Source: Labilithrix sp. (lineage in GTDB: Bacteria > Myxococcota_A > Polyangia > Polyangiales > Polyangiaceae). Taken from it: a stretch of 37,256 nt of DNA. The first letter of the stretch is position 1, and each line of letters starts with the position of its first letter. The stretch is from contig JAQBQJ010000548.1 in the NCBI GenBank assembly GCA_028287065.1, forward strand, positions 1 to 37,256, given 5' to 3'. The position numbers were made by a program, and so were the translations under genes. Of the stretch, positions 24,832 to 34,331 are shown in pieces. The notes beneath the pieces are model-generated. The model was not told the DNA's origin and did not search any database. It saw only the letters and a program-made list of their open reading frames with translations.

Positions 24832-26151
24832 ATGAGCAAGATCGATCCGAAGCCCAAGACGGCGCCCGCGTTTGGATTCAGTGATCCGCGGTACTGGGAT
24901 GAGCGCGATCTCGAGGGGGAGCTCAAGCGCGTCTTCGAGATCTGTCATTCGTGTCGGATGTGCGTGAACTTCTGCGGGAGCTTTCCCGACCTGTTTTCAC
25001 GCGTCGATCGCGACATCGAGACGAAGGATGCGCACGGCGCAGAGATGCTCGACATCGACGACTTCACGTCGGTGACCGACCTCTGCTGGCAGTGCAAGAT
25101 GTGTTACATCGAGTGCCCTTACACGCCGGACCAGGGGCACGCGTGGATGGTCGACGTCCCTCGCCTCCTCCAGCGTGAGAAGGCGCAGCGCGCGAAGCGC
25201 CAGGGCATCACGATGCAGGACCGCGCGCTCGGCGAGCCCGGGCGCCTTGGCTCGCTCATGTCCGGCACGTTCGCGCCGGTCTCGAACTTCGTGAACGCCA
25301 ATCGTCTCATGCGGAAGGTCAACGAGAAGGCCCTCGGCATCTCGAGCAAGTTCCCGGTTCCGGGCTTCGCTGCGCAGTCGTTCGAGCGCTGGCTCGCGAA
25401 GCACGAGCCGCTACCAAGTGCCGGTAAATCAGGCACCGTGGCGATCTTCGCGACGTGCCTCGGCGACTACAACTTCCCGAAGCTCGCCGCTGCGACCGTG
25501 CGCGTGCTCGAGAAGAACGGCTACGCCGTCGAGCGCCCGCGTCAGGAGTGTTGCGGCATGCCGAACCTCGACGGCGGCGACATCGACGCCGCGCGCGCGA
25601 AGGCTCGCTTCAACGTCGAGCAGCTCCTGCCTCTCGTCGAGAAGGGCTTCCCCGTGATCGTTCCGGGGCCGACGTGCTCGTACACGATCAAGAAGGAGTG
25701 GCCCGAGCTGCTCGGCACGCCCGAGGCGAAGAAGGTCGCCGCGAGCACCTTCGAGGCGATGGAGTTCATGGAGCGCCTCCGCCGCGAGAAGACGCTCGTG
25801 AAGGACTTCACGAAGGGCTTCGGCAAGGTCGCCTATCACGCCGCGTGTCACCTCCGCGCGCAGAAGATCGGCACGCCAGGCGCGCGCATCCTCGGCCTCC
25901 TCCCCGATACGGAGGTCGACATCGTCGAGAAGTGCTCGGCGGTCGACGGCACGTGGGGGATGAAGGCGCAGTACTACGAGATGGGCCGCAAGTACGCGCA
26001 GAAGCTGAAGCGCGGCATCGAGAACGCCGAGCCGAAGCTCGTCGTCACCGACTGCCCGCTCTCCGCGCAGCGCATCTTGCAGGAGAACGACGTGACCGCG
26101 CTCCATCCGATGGAAGCGCTCGCCGGCGCCTACGGCCTGAGCCTGACGTGA
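24832..26151 (+). CDS. Heterodisulfide reductase-related Fe-S oxidoreductase (GlpC/HdrD-like)
   Basis: A 439-residue protein with two [4Fe-4S] ferredoxin motifs, Cys38/41/44/48 and Cys85/88/91/95, and two C-terminal CCG domains. The first has Cys209 and the full CCG at 240-242; the second has Cys339 and Cys408, but its CCG reads CSAVDG (Cys368), lacking one Cys. Such proteins pass electrons from quinones or dehydrogenases. In many bacteria this type is encoded between rubrerythrin and a DUF3501 gene, as here, which suggests it feeds peroxide reduction by the rubredoxin-less rubrerythrin (inference). It starts with ATG just after the hairpin repeat and is followed by DUF3501 after 10 bases. 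No membrane segment is visible. Confidence 0.88.
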   Translation: MSKIDPKPKTAPAFGFSDPRYWDERDLEGELKRVFEICHSCRMCVNFCGSFPDLFSRVDRDIETKDAHGAEMLDIDDFTSVTDLCWQCKMCYIECPYTPDQGHAWMVDVPRLLQREKAQRAKRQGITMQDRALGEPGRLGSLMSGTFAPVSNFVNANRLMRKVNEKALGISSKFPVPGFAAQSFERWLAKHEPLPSAGKSGTVAIFATCLGDYNFPKLAAATVRVLEKNGYAVERPRQECCGMPNLDGGDIDAARAKARFNVEQLLPLVEKGFPVIVPGPTCSYTIKKEWPELLGTPEAKKVAASTFEAMEFMERLRREKTLVKDFTKGFGKVAYHAACHLRAQKIGTPGARILGLLPDTEVDIVEKCSAVDGTWGMKAQYYEMGRKYAQKLKRGIENAEPKLVVTDCPLSAQRILQENDVTALHPMEALAGAYGLSLT

Positions 26152-26161
26152 GGACCTCATC

Positions 26162-26761
26162 ATGAAACCGATCGAGCGTGGCGAAGTGCTCGGCCTCGCG
26201 GACTACGAGACCATCCGCGACCAGTTCCGGGCGCGCGTGATCGCCGAGAAGAAAGCGCGGCGAATCGCGCTCGGACCGAACGCCACGTGCGTGTTCGAGA
26301 ACCACGATACGGCGCTGATGCAGGTCCAGGAGATGCTCCGCACCGAGCGCATCACGCGCGAGGCCGCGATCCTCCACGAGATCGAGACGTACAACCAGCT
26401 CGTCCCCGGCGATCACGAGGTCTCGGCCACCGTGCTCATCGAGATCGAGGAGAAGGCCGACCGCGAGAAGTTCCTCTTCGAGGCGAAGGGCCTCGACCGA
26501 GCCTTTGCGCTCGTCGTCGACGGCACGCGCTGTCCTGGCAAGCACGACGAGGCGCGCGAGAGCCCCGACCGCACGACCGCGGTCCATTACCTGAAGTTCC
26601 CGCTCGAGCCCGCCGCGGAGCGCGCGCTGCGCGACGTGCTCACGAAGGCGAAGAAGCCTGCGGACGTCGTCGTCGAGCTCGTCGTCGAGCATCCGCGGTA
26701 CTCGGCGAAGACGACGCTGCCCACTTCGCTCGTGCAGAACCTCGCCGAAGACCTCGCCTGA
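26162..26761 (+). CDS. DUF3501 family protein
   Basis: A 199-residue soluble protein with the conserved DUF3501 features: IERGEVLGLADYETIRDQFR near the start, RIALGPNATCVFEN, EMLRTERITREAAILHEIETYNQLVPG, and a late HYLKFPL. Function is not known, but the family is regularly encoded with rubrerythrin and the HdrD-like Fe-S protein and is thought to belong to an oxidative-stress system. The gene lies 10 bases after the Fe-S gene (AGGAC before the ATG) and 4 bases before the thioesterase gene. Two Cys (in NATCVFE and TRCPGKH) are the only metal- or redox-capable pair. Confidence 0.85.
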   Translation: MKPIERGEVLGLADYETIRDQFRARVIAEKKARRIALGPNATCVFENHDTALMQVQEMLRTERITREAAILHEIETYNQLVPGDHEVSATVLIEIEEKADREKFLFEAKGLDRAFALVVDGTRCPGKHDEARESPDRTTAVHYLKFPLEPAAERALRDVLTKAKKPADVVVELVVEHPRYSAKTTLPTSLVQNLAEDLA

Positions 26762-26765
26762 GCTC

Positions 26766-27173
26766 ATGATCACGCACGACCGGCCCGTTCACTTCGAGGA
26801 CGTCGATGCAGCAGGGATCGTGTTCTTCGCGCGGTTCTTCGCGTACTGCCACGACGCGATGGAGCGCTTCTTCGACGACGTCGAGGGCGGCTACGTGAAC
26901 CTCATCACCGTGCGAAAGATCGGCTTTCCCGCCGTGCACGCGAGCTCGGATTTCAAGGCTCCGATCGCCTACGGCGACGTCGCGCGGATCGAGGGCACCG
27001 TCACGAAGCTAGGCAACACGGCCGCGCATTTTCGCTTCCTGATGACACGCGCGCGCGACGGCGCGCTCGTCGCGACGATGAACCACGTCCACGTGTGCAC
27101 CGACATCCGCACGATGACGAAGCTCGCCTTCCCGAGCGACGTCCGCGCGTCGCTCGAGAAACACCTCGTCTAG
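26766..27173 (+). CDS. Hotdog-fold acyl-CoA thioesterase (YbgC/4HBT type)
   Basis: A 135-residue protein. The N-terminal motif HFEDVDAAGIVFFARFF is the active-site segment of 4-hydroxybenzoyl-CoA-type thioesterases, with Asp14 as the probable catalytic residue; the central helix and SDFKAPIAYGDVARIEG strand are also typical. It hydrolyses an acyl-CoA thioester of unknown chain. It follows the DUF3501 gene by 4 bases, so it is probably the last gene of the perR operon, although no redox role is obvious. Its TAG overlaps the TAG of the convergent Lgt-like gene in the shared CTAG. Confidence 0.88.
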   Translation: MITHDRPVHFEDVDAAGIVFFARFFAYCHDAMERFFDDVEGGYVNLITVRKIGFPAVHASSDFKAPIAYGDVARIEGTVTKLGNTAAHFRFLMTRARDGALVATMNHVHVCTDIRTMTKLAFPSDVRASLEKHLV

Positions 27174-28141
27174 GCGCTCTGTCGGTACGCCGGCTCGTCC
27201 GGCAGCGGTCCGGCGCGAGGCAGGCTCACGAGGTCCATCGGATCGCGCCCGCTCGCCTTGAGCTTGCGGACCTGGACGACCATGTAGATGCCGAACAAGA
27301 AGAGCGCGACGCACATCCATTGGGCCGGCGTGAGACCGCCGAAGCGCGGGTCGGCCTGATCGACGTCGCGCACGCGGAGGAAATCCATCGCGAAGCGCAC
27401 GGGCGCATACGCGAGCGCGGTCGCGCACACGTACGAGCCGGTGGCGAGCTTCTTTCGCCATGTGAGCGCGAGCATGGTCGCGAGGATCACCGTGAACATC
27501 AGCTCGAGGAGCCCGAGATCGTATTGCGGGGCGTTTCCCCAACGCAGCTCGAGATCGCCGGTACCGATGCTCAAGATCTTCTGGATGCGCTCCGGCCGAC
27601 CGAATGCGACAGCGAGCAGCGCGCCGGGATCCGCCTTCATTCCCGGGTGATCGTGCACGACCGAGCAACCGCTCCGTCCGAAGACCCACGCGACCGGGAA
27701 CACGCTGAGGATGAGATCCGCGAACGGGAGGATCGGCATCGGCAGCTCGCGCTTCCGGTACTTCGGGATCATGAAGCCGATCACCGGGATCTCCTTCCAC
27801 GCGACGGCCTCGTAGTGCTTCCACAAGACGATGCCGATGAACGCGCCGATGAAGCCGCCGAACGAGCTGAGCCCCTCGTAGAGGAGGAAGATCGACCACG
27901 GCCGCTTCACGAACTCGGGCCAGTGATAGAAGACCTGGTCGAGCATGTGCCCGCCGAGGAAGCCGCACAAGAGCATCCACGTGATGAACGAGTTGAGCTT
28001 GTCGAGATCGAGGCCGCGCTGGCGCGCACGACGCGTCGCGAGATAGGTGCCCAGGATGACGCCGGTCGCGACGAGCAAGCCGAACGGATGCAGCGTCAGG
28101 GGACCGATCTTCAGGTCCGGCACGTGGATGTACGGGATCAT
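27170..28141 (-). CDS. Divergent prolipoprotein diacylglyceryl transferase (Lgt-like)
   Basis: A 323-residue membrane protein with about seven hydrophobic segments. Lgt features visible are HPFGLLVATG at the start, YEGLSSFGGFIGA (about 88-100), FGRSGCSVVHDHPG (154-167) and APVRFAMDFLR. Lgt adds diacylglycerol to the lipobox Cys. Compared with E. coli, the SFHGG segment reads SSFGG, so the His studied as essential is replaced, and the RxGN motif reads RSGC; only the Arg (156) is kept. It may be a lineage variant or a paralogue. Its ATG overlaps the TGA of an upstream lipoprotein gene (ATGA), an apt partner. Ends in the CTAG shared with the convergent thioesterase gene. Confidence 0.85.
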   Translation of the reverse strand: MIPYIHVPDLKIGPLTLHPFGLLVATGVILGTYLATRRARQRGLDLDKLNSFITWMLLCGFLGGHMLDQVFYHWPEFVKRPWSIFLLYEGLSSFGGFIGAFIGIVLWKHYEAVAWKEIPVIGFMIPKYRKRELPMPILPFADLILSVFPVAWVFGRSGCSVVHDHPGMKADPGALLAVAFGRPERIQKILSIGTGDLELRWGNAPQYDLGLLELMFTVILATMLALTWRKKLATGSYVCATALAYAPVRFAMDFLRVRDVDQADPRFGGLTPAQWMCVALFLFGIYMVVQVRKLKASGRDPMDLVSLPRAGPLPDEPAYRQSA

Positions 28142-29130
28142 CGAACCCCGTGGTTTCTAGCAGGGTTCGGGGCCCCGCGGATGACGATCGCGTCTTTTGC
28201 GCCCGCTTGCGCGGCCGGGGTCACGACGACCTCCCAGCCGTTGCACGCGCGATGATAGAGCTCGCGGTCCGAGCGCCGGTCGGGGCACGACGTCTCGGGA
28301 AAGCGGCGCTCGAATGCGCCGCCCAGGCGGTCCATCGCATGCACCTGGGCCTCCGTGCGATCCTCGGGCGCGGAGGGGTCGAGCTTCACGATCTGGTCGG
28401 CCTCGGCCCAGAGGACGAGCATGTTCGCGCCCTCGACGACTCCGCCGCTGACGAGGCCGTGGTCCTCGGTCAGCGTGATCTCGAGCGTCGCGAGGCGCGA
28501 CTCGCGCTCGGGACGCGTCGGCAGGAGGAAGTAGAGGTCCTCTTCGCGGCGCGCTGGCACGGTGCCCCATGTCGAGCCCGTGCGGCCGGTCATGAGCGTG
28601 CGGAGCGAAGGCGGGCCTTCGGTTCGCGGCACGCCGTACACGTCGTCGTCGAGGAGCACGCCGACCGCGCCGAGGATCGCCTCGCCGACGGCGCGCCTCT
28701 GCACGGCTGCGGACTCGAGCTTCGCGTCCTCGTACCGAACGCGACGCGCGATGTCGCGGAGCTCGGCGTCCTGCATCGTGGAGCCGAGCGCGGTGAGCAG
28801 CGCGAGCGCGGCCCGCGCATGCGGTCCGTCGGGGAGATCGGCGAGATACCGTCGCGCGCCCTCGTGCGTCGCTTGCGACGCCTCGAAGAAGCGCGGCTCC
28901 TCGTCGTCGAAGGCGGCGCGGACCTCGTCGGCGAACGCGCCTTTGGGATGACGCGCGAGATACGTCTGCGCGCGCGCGAGCCGCGTGCCCTGCGCGCCGG
29001 CGACGCGGAACGCGCGGTAGTCCTCCAGATCGCCGGGGCTCGCGATCATCGGCTTGAACGTGGCGCAGCCGGCGCTCGCGCATGCGATCGTGATCGTGAT
29101 CGCGGCAGCGCTCGCGAAGCGGCGGATCAC
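28138..29130 (-). CDS. Putative lipoprotein upstream of lgt-like gene
   Basis: A 330-residue protein from GTG 29130: a basic VIRR, a hydrophobic core and ASAGC (Cys22 as the lipid site). The first ~110 mature residues are helical with spaced Ala, Arg and Tyr (YRAFRVAGAQGTRLARAQTYL, FFEASQATHEGARRYL), reminiscent of TPR-like repeats. The second half contains strands (LATLEITLTEDHGLVSGGVV, MLVLWAEADQIV) and a Cys pair near the end. No family is recognised. The GTG overlaps the stop of the Cys-rich gene upstream (GTGA) and its own stop overlaps the Lgt-like ATG, so translation is probably coupled through all three. Confidence 0.75.
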   Translation of the reverse strand: MIRRFASAAAITITIACASAGCATFKPMIASPGDLEDYRAFRVAGAQGTRLARAQTYLARHPKGAFADEVRAAFDDEEPRFFEASQATHEGARRYLADLPDGPHARAALALLTALGSTMQDAELRDIARRVRYEDAKLESAAVQRRAVGEAILGAVGVLLDDDVYGVPRTEGPPSLRTLMTGRTGSTWGTVPARREEDLYFLLPTRPERESRLATLEITLTEDHGLVSGGVVEGANMLVLWAEADQIVKLDPSAPEDRTEAQVHAMDRLGGAFERRFPETSCPDRRSDRELYHRACNGWEVVVTPAAQAGAKDAIVIRGAPNPARNHGVR

Positions 29131-29549
29131 GGCGCGGCTCCGTCGCCCAGCGTGCCCGCGGGCGCAGCCGGCGGCACCTGACAGAAGTCGCACTCCGTGG
29201 GCGTGGCCGCGGACTCGTCGTCGACGTACGTCGCGTACGTGTCGCACGACGCGGCCGCGAGCGCGCGCAGGCAGACCTCGCCGTCGTGATAGAGCGGACG
29301 GCACGTCGCCGGGAGCGCGATCTCGGGCAGTTGCGTCTTGTCGCACGCGCGAAGGCAACGTGCCGTGTCGAGCCCGCATTCCCGGCATCGCTCGCAGTCC
29401 TGCAGCTTTCGCGCATTCGCGTAGCGATCGCGATCGAGCTCCGTCGCGGTCCGCCCGCACGCGCCGGTGTCGCCCACCGTGGGCGCCATCACGAGGAGCG
29501 CGAATGTCGCGACGACGAGCGAGAGCGCCCGCGGCGAGAGCCGGGTCAC
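29127..29549 (-). CDS. Cys-rich secreted protein
   Basis: A 140-residue protein from GTG 29549. A signal-like hydrophobic stretch (8-22) is followed by a dense Cys region: CERCRECGLDTARCLRAC (Cys52, 55, 58, 65, 69), then Cys83, 93, 102, 120 and 123. The early CxxCxxC looks like a metal or disulfide knuckle, but no known family fits. The first Cys after the signal (Cys31, DTGAC) lacks a lipobox Leu, so secretion rather than lipidation is more likely. It overlaps both neighbours by 4 bases (GTGA at each junction). It is probably periplasmic. Confidence 0.7.
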   Translation of the reverse strand: MTRLSPRALSLVVATFALLVMAPTVGDTGACGRTATELDRDRYANARKLQDCERCRECGLDTARCLRACDKTQLPEIALPATCRPLYHDGEVCLRALAAASCDTYATYVDDESAATPTECDFCQVPPAAPAGTLGDGAAP

Positions 29550-30174
29550 GGCAGCACCTCGTATGCGGCGACGAAGCCGAGCTGCCCGCTCAGCACGGGA
29601 TACGTCACCGTCGACTTCTCGCGCGTGCCTGCTCCGTAATAGACGTCGCCGACGATCTCCGCCGCGAGCCCGAAGCCGCCGAGGAAGAACCACGTGGCGC
29701 CGGCCGCCGCCTCGAGGCCCCACGTCACGTCCGGTGTGACGACGAGCGGGATCCCGGCGCGGCCGGAGAGCGCGATCGCGCTCCATCGCCGCCACGCGAG
29801 ATACGACGGCGTCATCACGATCTGACCGACGCCCGACACCGCCGCCGAGGTCCGCAGCGTGCCGCCGTGCTGCAGGCCGAGCGGATTGCCGAACGTAGCG
29901 CCGAGGCCGATGTCGATGTACGGCGCCGTCCTCGACACGCTCTCGGCGTCGCCGCCGAGGGGCGTCGAGAGGCGATAGGGATTGTTGAACCGCAGACCGT
30001 CGCCGAGGAAGCTCGTGACGAAGAGCTGCACGTAGCCGGGCTTCGTGCGGAACGGATCGGGCTCGGGCTTCGGCTTCTCGGGCGCGACCTCGTCGTCCGC
30101 GCTCGCGAGCCGCTCGCCTGCGAGCGTCGCGGCCACGATGGCCACCACGAGAACGCACCACCGCCGCGACGTCA

Positions 30175-30175
<1 letters not shown>
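29546..30175 (-). CDS. Putative outer-membrane beta-barrel protein
   Basis: A 209-residue protein. A signal peptide (to about residue 26, ERLASADD) is followed by a Pro/Glu/Lys spacer and then alternating hydrophobic strands with Gly and aromatic residues (YVQLFVTSFLGDGL, YIDIGLGATFG, WGLEAAAGATWFFLGGFGLAAEIVGDVYYG, LGFVAAYEVLP). This suits a small eight-stranded barrel, although the last residue is Pro rather than the usual Phe. No specific family is recognised. Its ATG shares a base with the rlmN stop (TGATG), and its stop overlaps the GTG of the next gene. Confidence 0.7.
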
Positions 30176-31410
<1,235 letters not shown>

Positions 31411-31419
31411 GATTCGATC

Positions 31420-32289
31420 CTAGCGCTTCTCGGTCTTTTCGGCCTTCTCGCGCGCCTTCGCTTCGTCCCAGTACGTGTCGAGGACCTCGAGCGGGAGGTT
31501 CTTCTCGCCGCCGGCGCCCCAACCGCCGTGCTCCTCCTTCACGCGCTTCTCGACGTGCGAGAAGCGGCTTTTGAACTTGTCGATCGTCCGGCGGAGTGCC
31601 CCCTCGGCATCGACCTTCGTGTGACGCGAGAGGTTCACGAGCGCGAAGAGCACGTCGCCCATCTCGTCCTCGATTGCCTGCGCATCGCCGCTCGCGATCG
31701 CGTGATCGAGCTCGGCGAGCTCCTCGGTGACCTTCGCGCGTGAGCCGCGGGCGTCGGGCCAATCGAAGCCGACGCGCTCCACCTTCTCGCCGATGCGCTG
31801 CGCGCGCGTCAGGGCCGGAAGGCTCCGCGGTACGCCGTCGAGGATCCCGCGCTCGCCCTTCTCCTTGGCCTTGATCTTCTCCCAGTTGCGGAGGACCTCG
31901 TCGGCGTCCTTGGCGTCCATGTCGCCGAACACGTGCGGATGCCGGTGCACGAGCTTCTCGACGATGCTCGAGACGACGTCGTCGATGGCGAAGGCGCCCT
32001 CCCTGCGGCCGAGCTCCGCCTGGAAGACCACCTGGAGCAGCAGGTCCCCGAGCTCCTCGCGAATGGCCTTCCGATCGCCGGAGTCGATGGCGTCGATGAC
32101 CTCGCAGGCCTCTTCGAGGGCGTATTTCCGCAGCGTTTCGAACGACTGCTCCCGGTCCCACGGGCATCCGTCGGGGGCGAGGAGCCGCTGCATGACCTGG
32201 ACGAGCCGCGTCAGCGTAGAGCCGTCCTGGGCTTCCAGGGGGGCTACGGGTCGCGGGAGGTCCTCGTCGAAGCGCGGAAGGGACGACAT
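31420..32289 (-). CDS. mazG: Nucleoside triphosphate pyrophosphohydrolase
   Basis: A 289-residue protein with two MazG domains. The N-terminal one has CPWDREQSFETLRKYALEEACEV (Glu59, Glu60, Glu63) and REELGDLLLQVVF (Glu78, Glu79, Asp82), the acidic residues that bind Mg. The second has VTEELAELDHAI and EDEMGDVLFALVNLSRH. It hydrolyses NTPs to NMP and pyrophosphate, a house-cleaning role. The C-terminus is Lys/Glu-rich. Between domains there is the usual NWEKIKAKEK segment. It is divergent from the permease gene, with only 21 bases between starts, so their promoters must overlap coding sequence. Confidence 0.95.
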   Translation of the reverse strand: MSSLPRFDEDLPRPVAPLEAQDGSTLTRLVQVMQRLLAPDGCPWDREQSFETLRKYALEEACEVIDAIDSGDRKAIREELGDLLLQVVFQAELGRREGAFAIDDVVSSIVEKLVHRHPHVFGDMDAKDADEVLRNWEKIKAKEKGERGILDGVPRSLPALTRAQRIGEKVERVGFDWPDARGSRAKVTEELAELDHAIASGDAQAIEDEMGDVLFALVNLSRHTKVDAEGALRRTIDKFKSRFSHVEKRVKEEHGGWGAGGEKNLPLEVLDTYWDEAKAREKAEKTEKR

Positions 32290-32310
32290 CGCGCGGACTT
32301 AGCACGTCCG

Positions 32311-33546
32311 ATGGTACAGTTCGAAGGGATGGCGGCTTCGAACAGCGCCGAGAAGGAGCCGGGGACGAGCTTTCGCCGGAAGATGATCTTCCTCGCGGTC
32401 GTGCTCGTGCTCGGCCTCGCGTATCTGCTGCGCGGCGTCCTCGTCCCGCTCTTCCTCGCATTCCTCCTCGCGTATGCGCTCGACCCGTTCGTCGATCGCC
32501 TCGAGGCGCTGCGCGTGCCGCGACCGCTCGGCGCGATCCTCGTGATGCTCGGCATCGCAGGGCTCGTGAGCGTGGTGCTCGTGTACGCGGTCCCGATGTT
32601 CGTCGACGAGGTGCGCGACGCATCCAGCGCCATACCCGATCAGATCCACGCGCTCCAGGCGCGCATCGAGCCATGGTTCGCGACCCAGCTCCACGTGAAG
32701 CTGCCGCATTCGATGGGCGATCTCGAGAAGGCCCTCACCGAGCGGATCCAGTCCGGGGGCGCCTACGAGAACGCGCGTTCGTTCCTCTTCGGCACGATCG
32801 GCTACGTCGGCGTCGCGCTGTCCGCGCTCATCGTCCCCGTGTTCGCGCTCTACCTGCTCATCGACTTCGATCGCATCGTCGAGCGCGTCGGGCAGCTCGT
32901 GCCGCGACGATGGTCGCCGCCGATCAGCGACGTCGCACGCCAGATCCACAAGACGCTCAGCGGCTACGTGCGCGGCCAGCTCACGGCGAACATCGTGCTC
33001 GCGGCGCTCTACGCGACGGGCCTCCGCATCGTCGACATCCGCCTCGCCGTTCCGATCGGCGTCCTCACCGGCATGATGGCCTTCGTGCCGTACGTCGGGT
33101 TCGCGACCGGCCTGCTCCTCGCCATGTCGATGGCAATCCTCGACTGGCAGGGCCCCGGCACGCTGGTCGGCGTCGTCGCCGTCATGGGCGGCGTGCAGGT
33201 AATCGACGCGATGGTGATCACGCCGCGCATCGTCGGCCGCTCCGTCGGCCTCGCGCCGCTCGAGGTGATCCTCACCATGATGGCGGCCGGGTCGCTGTTC
33301 GGCTTCCTCGGTGTGCTCCTCGCGGTGCCGCTCGGCGCGGTCGCGAAGATCCTCGTGCAGCGCGCAGTGAAGGCGTATCTCGCCTCGGAGTTCTACAACC
33401 GTTCGGCGGCGGCGGCGGCCTTGCTCCGGAGCGAGGCGGTGACGGTCACGACCAGCGCTCCACCACCTGCGGCTGCCGCGGTGTCTTCGGCTCCGACTCC
33501 TCTTCGTGGCGAGGCCGCGCGCGTCGTGGCGAAAGGAAAGCTCTGA
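32311..33546 (+). CDS. AI-2E family transporter-like permease
   Basis: A 411-residue membrane protein with 7-8 hydrophobic segments in the order typical of the AI-2E/UPF0118 family: two N-terminal helices (VLVPLFLAFLLAYALDP), an amphipathic extracellular part, FALYLLIDFDRI, SGYVRGQLTANIVLA, FVPYVGFATGLL and a final GFLGVLLAVPLGAVAKIL. Members export small molecules or exchange Na+ and H+; the substrate is unknown here. The tail is Ala/Pro-rich. The ATG at 32329 (after GAAGGG) is an alternative start. Its TGA overlaps the ATG of the next gene (TGATG), an unexpected partner for a permease. Confidence 0.9.
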   Translation: MVQFEGMAASNSAEKEPGTSFRRKMIFLAVVLVLGLAYLLRGVLVPLFLAFLLAYALDPFVDRLEALRVPRPLGAILVMLGIAGLVSVVLVYAVPMFVDEVRDASSAIPDQIHALQARIEPWFATQLHVKLPHSMGDLEKALTERIQSGGAYENARSFLFGTIGYVGVALSALIVPVFALYLLIDFDRIVERVGQLVPRRWSPPISDVARQIHKTLSGYVRGQLTANIVLAALYATGLRIVDIRLAVPIGVLTGMMAFVPYVGFATGLLLAMSMAILDWQGPGTLVGVVAVMGGVQVIDAMVITPRIVGRSVGLAPLEVILTMMAAGSLFGFLGVLLAVPLGAVAKILVQRAVKAYLASEFYNRSAAAAALLRSEAVTVTTSAPPPAAAAVSSAPTPLRGEAARVVAKGKL

Positions 33547-34325
33547 TGAGCGAAGTGACGGTCGAGACGACGGGGCGCACTGTGGTCGTGACGCTGAACC
33601 GCCCGGAGGCTCGCAACTCGCTCACGAAGCAGGTCGTGAAGGACCTCGCGTCCGCGATCGAGGGCGCCGGCGCGAAGCCGGAGGTGCGCTGCATCGTGCT
33701 CACCGGAGCGGGCGGTCACTTCTGCGCGGGCGCCGATCTGCGCCGCACGTTCGCCGAGGATCCCGACATCATGGATCACCTCGACGAGTACATGGACGCG
33801 TTCCATTCGCTCGTCCGCGCGATCGTGCGCTGCCCGAAGCCGACCATCGCGCAGATGGACGGCGCGGCCGTCGGCTTCGGCGCCGACATGGCGCTGGCGT
33901 GCGACCTCCGTGTGGCGAGCACGTCGGCGTACCTGCAGGAGAAGTTCGTCAACATCGGCCTCATGCCCGACGGCGGCGGGACGTTCTGGCTCCCGCGGCT
34001 GATCGGGACCGCGCGCGCGATGCGTGCGATCCTCCTCTCCGAGAAGCTCGAAGCAAAGGAGCTCGACGCGCTCGGCCTGCTCGCCGGCCTCGTGGCGCCC
34101 TCCGAGCTCGGCGCCGCGACGATGGCACTCGCCCAGCGCATCGAAGCGGGCCCTCCCCTCGCCTTCACGGCGGCGAAGAGCGCGATCTACGGCAGCCTGG
34201 GCGACATCGAGGCCGCGCTGAAACGCGAACGCGAGGGCCAGCTTCGCCTGTTGAAAAGCCAGGACGTCATCGAAGGCGTGATGGCGTGGGCGCAGAAACG
34301 CGCGCCGGAGTTCAAAGGCGCCTGA
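33546..34325 (+). CDS. Enoyl-CoA hydratase/isomerase family protein, PaaG-like
   Basis: A 259-residue crotonase-fold protein. The oxyanion segments are HFCAGADL and AAVGFGADMALACD. The two hydratase glutamates are absent (Asp114 at the first position, and the second is Phe or Val). Instead GLMPDGGGTFWLPR carries Asp142 at the place of the catalytic Asp of PaaG-type isomerases. An isomerase acting on unsaturated or epoxy acyl-CoA is therefore more likely than a hydratase. Coupled by TGATG overlap to the permease gene and convergent with the cysteine synthase gene (6 bases). The substrate is unknown. Confidence 0.9.
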   Translation: MSEVTVETTGRTVVVTLNRPEARNSLTKQVVKDLASAIEGAGAKPEVRCIVLTGAGGHFCAGADLRRTFAEDPDIMDHLDEYMDAFHSLVRAIVRCPKPTIAQMDGAAVGFGADMALACDLRVASTSAYLQEKFVNIGLMPDGGGTFWLPRLIGTARAMRAILLSEKLEAKELDALGLLAGLVAPSELGAATMALAQRIEAGPPLAFTAAKSAIYGSLGDIEAALKREREGQLRLLKSQDVIEGVMAWAQKRAPEFKGA

Positions 34326-34331
34326 ACGAGA

